A DNA stretch of 64,000 nt from an uncultured Ectothiorhodospiraceae bacterium (GTDB lineage Bacteria; Pseudomonadota; Gammaproteobacteria; UBA6429; Thiohalophilaceae). Of the stretch, positions 9,173-17,140 are shown piece after piece (the stretch's first letter is position 1; every line of letters begins with the position of its first letter). The DNA lies in NCBI GenBank assembly GCA_947259575.1, contig CAMYMU010000029.1, positions 110,479 through 174,478 on the forward strand. Reading direction: 5' to 3'. The notes beneath the pieces were generated by a model. That model saw only the letters and a list, made by a program, of their open reading frames with translations. It made no database searches and had not been told where the DNA came from. Position numbers and translations under genes: made by a program.

Positions 9173-9997
9173 ATGAAATATCTATATAAATTCCGCTACA
9201 GCATATATATGTCATTTGCAGTGTTAATGACATTTATGAGTGGTCAGATAATTGCAACGAAGCAACAATTTAGATTCGGCATCGTACCACAATCCTCCGG
9301 TAGTAAACTGGCCCGGACCTGGGTGCCAATTCTAACTTACCTTGAAGAAAAAACAGGTTATGATCTGGAGTTTGCGACGGCTCGGAATATTCCAACCTTT
9401 GAACAACGTTTACATGACGGGCAGTATGATATTGCCTATATGAACCCTTATCATTACACCCAGGTTAACGCTACAGCCGGTTATCAGGCGTTTGCCAAGG
9501 CTAAAGGAAAACGACTAAAGGGAATTCTGGTTGTACATAAAGACAGCCCCTACCGTGACTTAAAAGATCTGGACAATAAGGAATTGGCTTTTCCATCTAA
9601 TGCCTTTGCTGCTAGCCAGATTCCACGTGCTTACTTTAATAGTATTGGCGTTAATATCAGCTGGAAGTTTGTGTCATCACATGATTCTGTTTATCGAAAT
9701 ATTGCCAAAGGACGTTATCCTGCTGGTGGTGGTGTAATGCGTACCTTTAAGAATAGTTCTCCCGAGCTTCGAAAAGATCTGCGGATCCTTTGGACTTCCG
9801 ATGGCTATACACCTCATGCGTTTGCACATCATCCACGCATACCAAGAGAAGTGATTGAACGACTACAAGATGCGATGTTAGCAATGGATCAGGACCCAGT
9901 CGGTCGCGCATTACTAAATACAATCAGACTCAAAGGTGTTGAAACAGGGCTGGATGGTGAATGGAATGATGTGCGGTCATTGCAGATTACTAATTAA
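9173..9997 (+). CDS. PhnD-like periplasmic phosphate/phosphonate-type binding protein
   Basis: A 274-residue secreted protein with an N-terminal hydrophobic signal segment (about residues 12-28). The mature part has the PhnD/phosphonate-binding fold signature: FRFGIVPQSS, then WVPILTYLEEKTGYDLEF, then GQYDIAYMNPYHYTQ, then RLKGILVVHKDSPYRDLKDL. Such proteins bind oxyanions or phosphonates for ABC importers, or act as sensory binding proteins. No ABC permease or ATPase gene is nearby. The gene starts 4 bp after chpA, so it is almost certainly in the Chp operon, which points to a sensory role with PilJ rather than transport (inference). Its stop is 3 bp from the convergent Crp-family gene's stop. 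Confidence 0.85.
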   Translation: MKYLYKFRYSIYMSFAVLMTFMSGQIIATKQQFRFGIVPQSSGSKLARTWVPILTYLEEKTGYDLEFATARNIPTFEQRLHDGQYDIAYMNPYHYTQVNATAGYQAFAKAKGKRLKGILVVHKDSPYRDLKDLDNKELAFPSNAFAASQIPRAYFNSIGVNISWKFVSSHDSVYRNIAKGRYPAGGGVMRTFKNSSPELRKDLRILWTSDGYTPHAFAHHPRIPREVIERLQDAMLAMDQDPVGRALLNTIRLKGVETGLDGEWNDVRSLQITN

Positions 9998-10000
9998 CGT

Positions 10001-10681
10001 TTAACGGCTGTGATAGACCACGATATCCATACCGCTTGCTTCGATCATACCGTCTTCGGCCATCGATTTGAGAATGCGGCCAACGGTTTCACGTGAACAA
10101 CCAGCCATTCGACCAAGCTCCTGACGTGAGATATGCAGCTGTGTTCCTTCAGGATGTGACATTGCCTCGGGTTCACGGCAAAGGTCCAGCAGGATGCGTG
10201 CAACACGCCCAGAGACATCCATATGTGCGAGTTGGGTGACACGTCTTGTCGTTTTCAATAGTCGCTGGGCTAACTGTAAGCCAATAGCGGTTAAGATGTC
10301 TGATTGGTAATCTTTAAGTTTGTTGGAAAATAATTGCTCTAGCTTCTGGTATTTTATTCCAGCCAATTCACAGGGAGTGCGAGCGCGTACTCTGGCGACG
10401 CGGTGTTTTACCTGATAGAACATGCCTATCTCACCAATGAAGTCTCCGGCATTCAGGTATGTCAGGACAACCTCATTTTCATTCTCGTCAAGTACCGTGA
10501 CTTTCACGGATCCCTTAATTAAATAATAGAGTGTCTCCGCAGTCTCACCAGTTTTGATGATAATGCCTTTTTTCGGGAATTGGAGAATCTCACAATGACG
10601 CAATAATTCATCTATCGCTTCTAGGTTGATAGATTTTGCCGCATCCGGTTCAACAACGTCATTATCGTAAATTAGTGGCAT
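10001..10681 (-). CDS. Crp/Vfr-family cAMP-type transcription regulator
   Basis: A 226-residue Crp-Fnr family regulator. The N-terminal cyclic-nucleotide-binding domain contains GDFIGEIGMFYQVKHRVARV, matching the phosphate-binding cassette of Crp (Gly-Glu and Arg retained). A long dimerisation helix follows (residues about 125-150). The C-terminal winged helix has SRQELGRMAGCSRETVGRIL, nearly identical to the recognition helix of E. coli Crp and Pseudomonas Vfr, and ends in VVYHSR like Crp. There are no FNR-type cysteines. The gene is convergent with the Chp operon, with only 3 bp between stops. In Pseudomonas, Vfr is the effector of cAMP made in response to Chp. Crp or Vfr orthology is likely. 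Confidence 0.88.
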   Translation of the reverse strand: MPLIYDNDVVEPDAAKSINLEAIDELLRHCEILQFPKKGIIIKTGETAETLYYLIKGSVKVTVLDENENEVVLTYLNAGDFIGEIGMFYQVKHRVARVRARTPCELAGIKYQKLEQLFSNKLKDYQSDILTAIGLQLAQRLLKTTRRVTQLAHMDVSGRVARILLDLCREPEAMSHPEGTQLHISRQELGRMAGCSRETVGRILKSMAEDGMIEASGMDIVVYHSR

Positions 10682-10805
10682 AAGCTCTCTTTTGTCGTAG
10701 TGCTATTAGTATAATCGGCACAAAAACTATGGAATTAAGCTTTTACTTTATAATAACTTTGAAAAATGGAATAGCTCGTTGATTTAACGAAGATTGCACA
10801 AGCAT

Positions 10806-10822
10806 TGTGACAATTATTTACA
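10806..10822. promoter_or_regulatory. 17-bp near-palindrome upstream of the Crp-family gene
   Basis: The sequence TGTGACAATTATTTACA lies about 125 bp upstream of the Crp-family start. A copy with 15 of 17 bases identical lies about 127 bp upstream of the HDOD gene at 11874-11890. The half-sites TGTGAC / TTTACA are roughly symmetric around a 5-bp centre. This gives one base more than the classical Crp core spacing, so the binding protein is uncertain. Confidence 0.4.
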
Positions 10823-10907
10823 AATAGTTGAAGCATCTTTTTGCCGAGATCTGGATGCTATATAGTCAATTTTTAACTTTGTGGGAGATATATGACTAAT
10901 TAGTGCG

Positions 10908-11747
10908 CTAAGTAGCTCGTGGTAGGTAGTAGCTTGAAAGCTCAGCGGCTTTTTCAAAGTGACTTTGCACAAGCTCGGCAACCAGTCCGACAGGTTGCTT
11001 CATCCAGTTCGCTAATGATTGCAAACCTTGTAGAGAATAATTATTGTTACCAAATTCCATGATGACAGCATGACTTTGAGAAAGACATTGAACATATGGA
11101 TCATGAATATTGGGTTCCAATAGCGCCATCCGTAGAATTGGGCTGAGTTGCCAGCGTGTGGCCAGGCCTATAGTGAGCTCGTCGAATGTCACACCCAGTA
11201 ACTCTTGTTGGGCTTCTTCACTGGGCAAGTTGATACTCATGTCCTCAAGTTGTGTTGCGATGTCATCCCCCGAAGCCCCTGTCAGACTCCAGAAGGCAAT
11301 TTCGCCAAAATTATAAAATAGACCCGCGATAAATAAATCATCGGGACGGTGTAGCTTCAGTGTTTTTGCAATTGCCGTAGATAACAAAGCCGTTTGTAAA
11401 GAACACATCATTAGCCTTTTAATATGGCACATGGTGTTGTTGTTCACTAATGAATCAACGATGGAAACCGTAAGACTAATAGCAAGAATCTTATCAAAAC
11501 CCACCAGCAAAACAGCCTGTCGAATATCCTTAATAGGGGCTGTTGTGCGATTGTAGTAAAGGCAGTTTGCAATACGGATGACCCGTGACGCAAAGGCCGG
11601 ATCCTTCATGATTGTGTCAGCAAGATCTTTACATGTTGCCTGTTCGTCATTGCATATATTGAGTATAGACTGCACGGTCGTTTTCATAACAGGGACGGAT
11701 TGCTCGCATATATAGCTTATCCACAAGTCAAGGTTTTTTGCAGCCAT
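10908..11747 (-). CDS. HDOD domain signalling protein
   Basis: A 279-residue soluble protein made almost entirely of an HDOD domain, a catalytically dead relative of HD phosphohydrolases. Landmarks are the N-terminal VMKTTVQSILNICND, the IMKDPAFASRVIRIANCLYYNR segment (corresponding to ...DP.L..R.L..ANS.YY in the family), and IKDIRQAVLLVGFDKIL. HDOD proteins scaffold signalling, stress or motility pathways, often with c-di-GMP or two-component partners. It lies next to the Crp-family gene on the same strand, 226 bp apart, and carries a similar upstream 17-bp motif, suggesting shared regulation. The partner is unknown. Confidence 0.88.
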   Translation of the reverse strand: MAAKNLDLWISYICEQSVPVMKTTVQSILNICNDEQATCKDLADTIMKDPAFASRVIRIANCLYYNRTTAPIKDIRQAVLLVGFDKILAISLTVSIVDSLVNNNTMCHIKRLMMCSLQTALLSTAIAKTLKLHRPDDLFIAGLFYNFGEIAFWSLTGASGDDIATQLEDMSINLPSEEAQQELLGVTFDELTIGLATRWQLSPILRMALLEPNIHDPYVQCLSQSHAVIMEFGNNNYSLQGLQSLANWMKQPVGLVAELVQSHFEKAAELSSYYLPRAT

Positions 11748-11873
11748 AATTCATGTCCATTAATGCATAAAAAATGTAATTGTATAAAAACATTAATTCA
11801 TCTAGGCATTAATAACCAACACCAAAATGTGAAGTTCATCGCAAAAAAAATGCTAAGAGATTGACGTGCCCGG

Positions 11874-11890
11874 TGTGACAGTTGTTTACA
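11874..11890. promoter_or_regulatory. 17-bp near-palindrome upstream of the HDOD gene
   Basis: TGTGACAGTTGTTTACA differs at only two positions from the element upstream of the Crp-family gene. It sits about 127 bp before the HDOD start codon at 11747, almost the same distance as the other copy from its gene. It is a candidate operator for a shared regulator. Confidence 0.4.
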
Positions 11891-11933
11891 TTTAGTTTAA
11901 TTGTACAGTGTCAGACAAAAGCAACGTGAGAGA

Positions 11934-13283
11934 TCAAAAGATCAGGGAATAACCAAGACCAGCACTGGCACAGGCAGCAATGACAGGGATTATTCCTATC
12001 TTAAATCTAAACAGTGCTGCTAAAGCAAGAATACCTAGCAATGCAGAAAACCATTCAAAGTCTCCACCCAGGCCTTGAGGCCAAAGTACATGATCGGTAA
12101 AGTACACCGCCAGATTAATGATGACACCCACAACCGCGGCGGTTATGCCCGTTAGTGGTGCAGTGAATTTAATATCATGTCGGGTTGCTTCGACTGCGGG
12201 CCCACCGATAAGAATAAACAGAAATGAAGGTAAAAAAGTAAACAAGGTTGCGATACTTGCACCAGCGATACCAGCAACAAGATGCATGTCGGTGCCAAAG
12301 ATCTCTTTGCTCCAACCACCGACGAAACCGACAAAGGCTACGATCATGATCAGTGGTCCCGGGGTGGTTTCGCCTAATGCCAGACCATCAATCATTTGTG
12401 CAGAGGTTAACCAGGCATATTGTTCAACACCACCTTGATGTACATATGGCAAGACAGCATAAGCACCACCAAAGGTAACGAGTGCTGCCTTGGTAAAGAA
12501 CCAGCTCATTTGTGTGAGTGTGCCTTCCCAGCCATAGTTTAGAAACAGGACAAGCATTGCGGCTGTCCAAATCGACAAACCGACGCCGGCAAACAGGATG
12601 AGTCGACTCCATTTAAATTTCGTATGACCGGGTGGTGGAGTATCATCATCGATTATCGCAGGGCCGTAAGAATTCTTTGCATCCGAATGATGACTGCCGG
12701 CTGTAAACTTGTTTGGTGCATAACGTGAACCGATGTAACCAATTATACCTGCTGCGAGTACAACATAGGGAAACATAATTTCAAAGTGGTAGACCGCGAT
12801 AAAGGCGAGTACTGCCATAATACGAAGAAGGTTATTGTTAAGCGCCTTAGATCCAATGCGGTAGGCAGCAAAAACAATAATGGCCGTTACCGCTGGTTTG
12901 ATGCCATACAAAATACCCTCGGCAATGGGGTGTGAACCAAAGGTTAGATATAACCATGCAAGTGTAACGAGAATAAAGAGGGAAGGCAGAACGAACAAGA
13001 CCCCGGCAATAATGCCACCCCAAATACCATGCATCAACCAGCCGATATAGGTGGCCAATTGCTGGGCCTCAGGCCCAGGTAACACCATGGTGTAATTAAG
13101 CGCGTGTAAAAAACGTCGTTCAGAAATCCATCGGCGTTTCTCGACTAACTCCTGATGCATCATGTTGATTTGACCGGCGGGACCGCCAAAGCTAATGAAT
13201 CCAAGTTTTAGCCAGTAACTAAATGCCTCCCAGAATGAAACAGGATCAGGTCTTTGTAGTTGTTCTTCGGTAATATCAGTCAT
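11934..13283 (-). CDS. chrA: Chromate transporter ChrA (long, two-domain form)
   Basis: A 449-residue polytopic inner-membrane protein with both halves of the CHR superfamily. The N-terminal half has FISFGGPAGQINMMHQELV and LPGPEAQQLATYIGW; the C-terminal half has TFGGAYAVLPYVHQG and LGETTPGPLIMIVAFVGF. The repeated F-G-G and P-G-P motifs are the family hallmark. ChrA exports chromate, using the membrane potential in characterised members. A hydrophilic loop of about 30 residues, near residues 195-225, separates the halves. No ChrB or other resistance gene is adjacent, so a role in another anion's transport cannot be excluded. It is transcribed alone on the minus strand. Confidence 0.93.
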   Translation of the reverse strand: MTDITEEQLQRPDPVSFWEAFSYWLKLGFISFGGPAGQINMMHQELVEKRRWISERRFLHALNYTMVLPGPEAQQLATYIGWLMHGIWGGIIAGVLFVLPSLFILVTLAWLYLTFGSHPIAEGILYGIKPAVTAIIVFAAYRIGSKALNNNLLRIMAVLAFIAVYHFEIMFPYVVLAAGIIGYIGSRYAPNKFTAGSHHSDAKNSYGPAIIDDDTPPPGHTKFKWSRLILFAGVGLSIWTAAMLVLFLNYGWEGTLTQMSWFFTKAALVTFGGAYAVLPYVHQGGVEQYAWLTSAQMIDGLALGETTPGPLIMIVAFVGFVGGWSKEIFGTDMHLVAGIAGASIATLFTFLPSFLFILIGGPAVEATRHDIKFTAPLTGITAAVVGVIINLAVYFTDHVLWPQGLGGDFEWFSALLGILALAALFRFKIGIIPVIAACASAGLGYSLIF

Positions 13284-13575
13284 GATTGATTGTTATTATT
13301 ATGTGAAGAGTCTGACTAAGATTATTGTTTTATTCTGGGTTTAGCAAGATTATTCTGTTAGGAACAATATATTCGCCATATCAGCAATAGGGATGTGCCG
13401 ATCCATTGGGTATTCGATAACGGAAACCTGGTTTGGATTAGAAAACTGTTTTATAAACGGTTCAAATAGTTTCCCGTACCATCAAGGCCCGGTAGTAACA
13501 CCAGGTGGTAACTCGAATGTCCCCCCTCATTTGACATTAACTATTTCCAATTTGAAAAGCTATTTTATTGAACAC

Positions 13576-15225
13576 TTAATCATGTTCAATTTGTGCAAAA
13601 TATTTTTCTCTAAAGTTAGTGATAATCTTTTTTATTTTAGTCTCATTTAAACCAACGTTAGTTAATACGATATTAGCCAATTCCAGACTGGCCTCAACGT
13701 TTTCGGAGATAACTGCGGTTGCCCCCAGTTTTCTCAGTTTCCGGCAATGACTTATACGTTGCCCTCGTACATAGATAATAATGTCTGGGTAACTTTTTCT
13801 TAGCGTTTCGACCACTTGCTCAGTTGCATCGGGATCATTCAAGGTCACAATGATGATCTCCGAGTTACTGGCGCCCGCAGACTTTAGTAACTCGGGGTTG
13901 CGTACATCACCATTGAAAACGGGATAACCCTTAGCTCGTTCTATTTCGACAATATTATTATCTACATCCAGGGCAACAAACGGCATTTTTGCGATAGAAA
14001 GGATTTCACCAATCCGTCGGCCAACACGGCCAAAACCAGCGATAACTATTGGTGCCGAAACTGGGGGTTCTTCATTTTTTGATTTAGTCGACCTTGTCTT
14101 TGCTACAAGCCGATGGGCAAAATAGGCGAGAAAAGGGGTGGCCAACATACTTAGCAAGACGACTAACAGAAGTTGTTGATAAACAGTCTCTACTATCAGC
14201 TCTGATTGGAAGGACAGGGAAAATATAACCAGGGCAAATTCACCACTTTGGGCAAGTAAAAGGGCGACAGCGATGCTGTGTTTAAGTTTGCGCGTGAATA
14301 CATAAGTAATGGGGAAAAGCACAAAGGCTTTTACCGCGATAAGCAGGCAAACAAGGCCGATAAAAAAGATTGGGCTCTCGAGTAGCAGATTGAGGTTTAA
14401 CGACATTCCCATGGACATAAAAAACAGTCCTAGCAGCAGACCACGAAATGGCTGGATCTCAGCCATGATTTGATGTTTATACGATGAATCTGAAATGAGC
14501 AAGCCAGCCAGGAATGCGCCCATCGCCATTGATAGACCGGCATGTTCGGTAATTAATGCCGTGCCGAGCACCACGAGAACTGCGGACGCGGTAAAGATTT
14601 CAGGACTACCCGAAAGCGCGATACGGTGTAATATCGGATGTAATAAATAGCGCCCAATTAAAACAACAAGACCAAGTAATAGTATTGTTTCCGCAAACGC
14701 GATACCAATATCTTCACCAATGCTCAACTCAGGCATGGCTACTAAGGGTACGAGTACTAGCAGTGGTACTACCGCAAGATCCTGTAATAACAATATTGAG
14801 AATGATGTTCGGCCGAACATCGATGTAAGTAGTTTTTTTTCAGAGAGTATTTGTAGCACAAATGCTGTTGATGAGAGTGCCAATGCCGGGCCAACCAGAA
14901 TAGCTACCTGCAATGGGATTGCGAAAACAAAATGTGCTACGCCACCAATCAATAAACTGGTAAATACTAATTGCAGTGTACCCAGACCAAATACGAGGCG
15001 ACGCATCTGCCAGAGTCGAGAAGGCTTGAGTTCAATACCAATGACAAAAAGAAGAAACACGACTCCGATCTCTGCCAGGTGTCTGATATCACTAATATTG
15101 TCAATTAAACCTAAGCCATAGGGACCAACTACCACACCCGCGATCAGAAAGCCGGGGACTGCACCGAGTCTAATCGCTTGAAAGAAAGGAACAGCAATGA
15201 CCGAAGCAAGTAAGGAGTGAAACAA
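13576..15225 (-). CDS. CPA2-family K+ or Na+/H+ antiporter with RCK_N domain
   Basis: A 549-residue membrane protein of the KefB/KefC/RosB type. The membrane domain (about residues 1-370) begins with GAVPGFLIAGVVVGPYGLGL and contains the LFVIGIELKPSRLW and LGALSSTAFVLQ-like segments of the family. The cytoplasmic RCK_N/TrkA-N Rossmann domain has IVIAGFGRVGRRIGE and an acidic DVDNN that would bind NAD(H). No RCK_C domain follows. It probably exchanges K+ or Na+ for protons under nucleotide control. The first usable start in frame is a TTG at 15225, preceded by a stop 24 bp upstream, so the N-terminus is a few residues shorter than usual. Confidence 0.88.
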   Translation of the reverse strand: MFHSLLASVIAVPFFQAIRLGAVPGFLIAGVVVGPYGLGLIDNISDIRHLAEIGVVFLLFVIGIELKPSRLWQMRRLVFGLGTLQLVFTSLLIGGVAHFVFAIPLQVAILVGPALALSSTAFVLQILSEKKLLTSMFGRTSFSILLLQDLAVVPLLVLVPLVAMPELSIGEDIGIAFAETILLLGLVVLIGRYLLHPILHRIALSGSPEIFTASAVLVVLGTALITEHAGLSMAMGAFLAGLLISDSSYKHQIMAEIQPFRGLLLGLFFMSMGMSLNLNLLLESPIFFIGLVCLLIAVKAFVLFPITYVFTRKLKHSIAVALLLAQSGEFALVIFSLSFQSELIVETVYQQLLLVVLLSMLATPFLAYFAHRLVAKTRSTKSKNEEPPVSAPIVIAGFGRVGRRIGEILSIAKMPFVALDVDNNIVEIERAKGYPVFNGDVRNPELLKSAGASNSEIIIVTLNDPDATEQVVETLRKSYPDIIIYVRGQRISHCRKLRKLGATAVISENVEASLELANIVLTNVGLNETKIKKIITNFREKYFAQIEHD

Positions 15226-15341
15226 TACTTTATATAATATTAGCAGCTAAAATAGCCGATCCCTAATAGGTAATGGGCCTGGAAGCCCGACCAACATATC
15301 ATAAAAACTTACTAAAGTTGTTTGGGAAACAGTATGAGTAG

Positions 15342-16085
15342 TTAGTTCCAGCCACTGTTCTCTTTTTGGGCGAGGGCGATCCATTCTTTATGTAATGAAT
15401 TGTAGTGTCGGCCCGATATTTTTGAACGGTGAATGATCTTTTCAAACATCTCATTGGCCTTATCATTTTCGCCAACGCTTTTGAGTAGTTTGCCATAACG
15501 GTATGTGGCTTCTGGTCCAGGGTAGTATCCCTCCAGGGCCTCATATTCATGCAACGCCGCCTTTTGCTCATTTAATTCTTCGAGTGACCGGGCATATAGC
15601 AGGTGGGCATCGGCATTTTTAAATTCAGGGTTGTGAGCAATGAGCATTTCAAGGACGGACTTAACTTCACTAAAGTTGCGTAAGCCGAATTCAGCACGTG
15701 CAAGACAGTGCATCACATAAGGGTCATGTTCGTGTACACCACGTAAGCATTTAACACATAGCTGCTTGGCATCTTCGAACATTCCTTTGTTGAGGCATTC
15801 ATTGGCGAGCTGGATTGAATTTTCGATGCTGTCAGACACAGTATAATTAAACTGTGCTTCGTTCATATTTTTGTTGGGGTTGATTGCCTCTCCGATATTG
15901 CGTTGTATTTTTCTGCCACTACGACTGTCCATTAAGCCGGGTAAAAGCTCGACAATAAAATAGGCAATAGAACCCGCTACAGGAATTAATACAACGATCC
16001 ATATCCAGGTGGTGTTTCTTCCAGTTTTAAGGATGTGAACAACGAATGCTACTTGAATGACTATCGATACTATATATATCGGCAT
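15342..16085 (-). CDS. Membrane-anchored TPR protein with PLDc_N-like N-terminus
   Basis: A 247-residue protein. Residues 1-55 form two transmembrane helices (IVSIVIQVAFVVHIL and WIWIVVLIPVAGSIAYFIVE). This resembles the PLD nuclease N-terminal hairpin found in front of various domains. The rest, after a basic linker, is helical repeats of TPR type: CLNKGMFEDAKQLCVKCL, CLARAEFGLRNFSEVKSVLE, LLYARSLEELNEQKAALHEYE and YGKLLKSVGENDKANEMFEK. It is probably a cytoplasmic scaffold tethered to the inner membrane. It is followed downstream by the convergent-free 3' side of the antiporter region. Specific function is unknown. Confidence 0.85.
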   Translation of the reverse strand: MPIYIVSIVIQVAFVVHILKTGRNTTWIWIVVLIPVAGSIAYFIVELLPGLMDSRSGRKIQRNIGEAINPNKNMNEAQFNYTVSDSIENSIQLANECLNKGMFEDAKQLCVKCLRGVHEHDPYVMHCLARAEFGLRNFSEVKSVLEMLIAHNPEFKNADAHLLYARSLEELNEQKAALHEYEALEGYYPGPEATYRYGKLLKSVGENDKANEMFEKIIHRSKISGRHYNSLHKEWIALAQKENSGWN

Positions 16086-16184
16086 TTATATTCCCCAAAT
16101 AAAGCTATTTTTTCATCAGTGGCTAATATGCGCCAATAGATACTATTTTATTTAATAGTAGCAACATTTTCTCGTTTCACGTAA

Positions 16185-16703
16185 TTACTTCGGGTTGAAT
16201 TTTCGAATAATTTCAAAAACTGCGATAGAGCACGCAGAAGCAATATTCATAGAAGAGTTCTGCCCCTGCATCTTGATATGAACCGTTTTGTCTGATGCAT
16301 CCAGCAATTCCTGAGATACCCCCTTATTCTCTGATCCCAGAATAAGACATATTTTTTCGTCGGGCCGAATTTGTAAATCCAGTATATCGATACTTAATGT
16401 GGAGATTTCGAGACTGATAATGGTGTATCTCTCTGCTTTGAGCCTTGCTAACAAGTCGATGGGATCGTCTATGTAAGAGAAGGGGACAACCTTTTCGGTA
16501 GCGCGTGAGGTTTTGCTGATTTTGTTATTGGGTGGTGTTAGTGATGAGCCAGATAAATAGATTTTCTCAACCCCAAGTGCATCAGCAATTCGAAATAAAC
16601 TACCTATGTTAGTTGGCCGTTCAATATCATGGGCCAGCAGACACACAGGATATTTGTCTTTGGTCGGCTGATAGTGACGGTGATCGAGTTGCCTATTTTT
16701 CAT
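16185..16703 (-). CDS. TrmH/SpoU-family RNA 2'-O-methyltransferase
   Basis: A 172-residue single SPOUT domain enzyme that would transfer a methyl group from S-adenosylmethionine to a ribose 2'-OH of tRNA or rRNA. Motif 1 is ERPTNIGSLFRIADALG (residues about 29-45, with the catalytic-type Asn-Arg pair), motif 2 is LILGSENKGVSQELL, and motif 3 is VHIKMQGQNSSMNIASACSI, which forms the trefoil knot that binds the cofactor. It lacks the N-terminal L30e-like substrate-binding domain found in RlmB, and is shorter than TrmH. The RNA target cannot be predicted. It is divergent from the diguanylate cyclase gene across an AT-rich gap. Confidence 0.9.
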   Translation of the reverse strand: MKNRQLDHRHYQPTKDKYPVCLLAHDIERPTNIGSLFRIADALGVEKIYLSGSSLTPPNNKISKTSRATEKVVPFSYIDDPIDLLARLKAERYTIISLEISTLSIDILDLQIRPDEKICLILGSENKGVSQELLDASDKTVHIKMQGQNSSMNIASACSIAVFEIIRKFNPK

Positions 16704-17140
16704 GTGTAAACTATACGAAACTACTCAAGGTGGTTGTGTGTTCTATCGATAATTCGATTATATATACGATCTATTTTTTTGATAATGGAGTTTTTGCCGT
16801 AGAGGATTTTATTTTTTTTTCGCATTATTAATCCTGTCATCAAGTGACAAGCCACAGCAGACGATAAGCTGATTCTAAACGCCTTGCTAACATAATAAAA
16901 CTTTTCCCCAATGCCTATAATTTTCATTGGATAAATAGTCTATCGTAAAAACCATCTCCAAAATATGTTTTGAAAAACCTTTGTGTTTAAGCAGTTTATA
17001 AGGAATGTCTTATTTGTGCCAGGGACCAGAAGTGTTATAAATTTAATGTTTAGAACAACCTTCTCTGACCTGGGGACATTAACATTCCGAATCTAGAGAT
17101 TAAGCCAAATAAATCATCGAATTGGAGAATTATCTTATCG
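16704..17140. other. AT-rich divergent intergenic region
   Basis: About 0.4 kb between the methyltransferase and the diguanylate cyclase. It is AT-rich with several short homopolymer runs, and contains no convincing gene, RNA or repeat. Its right end (from 17069) is open in frame with the cyclase and may encode its true N-terminus (see that gene). Confidence 0.4.

Noticed and set aside
13393..13650. Plus-strand open frame of 85 codons overlapping the end of the antiporter gene
   Set aside because: It overlaps the 3' end of a clear gene on the other strand, has no recognisable domain and no ribosome binding site.
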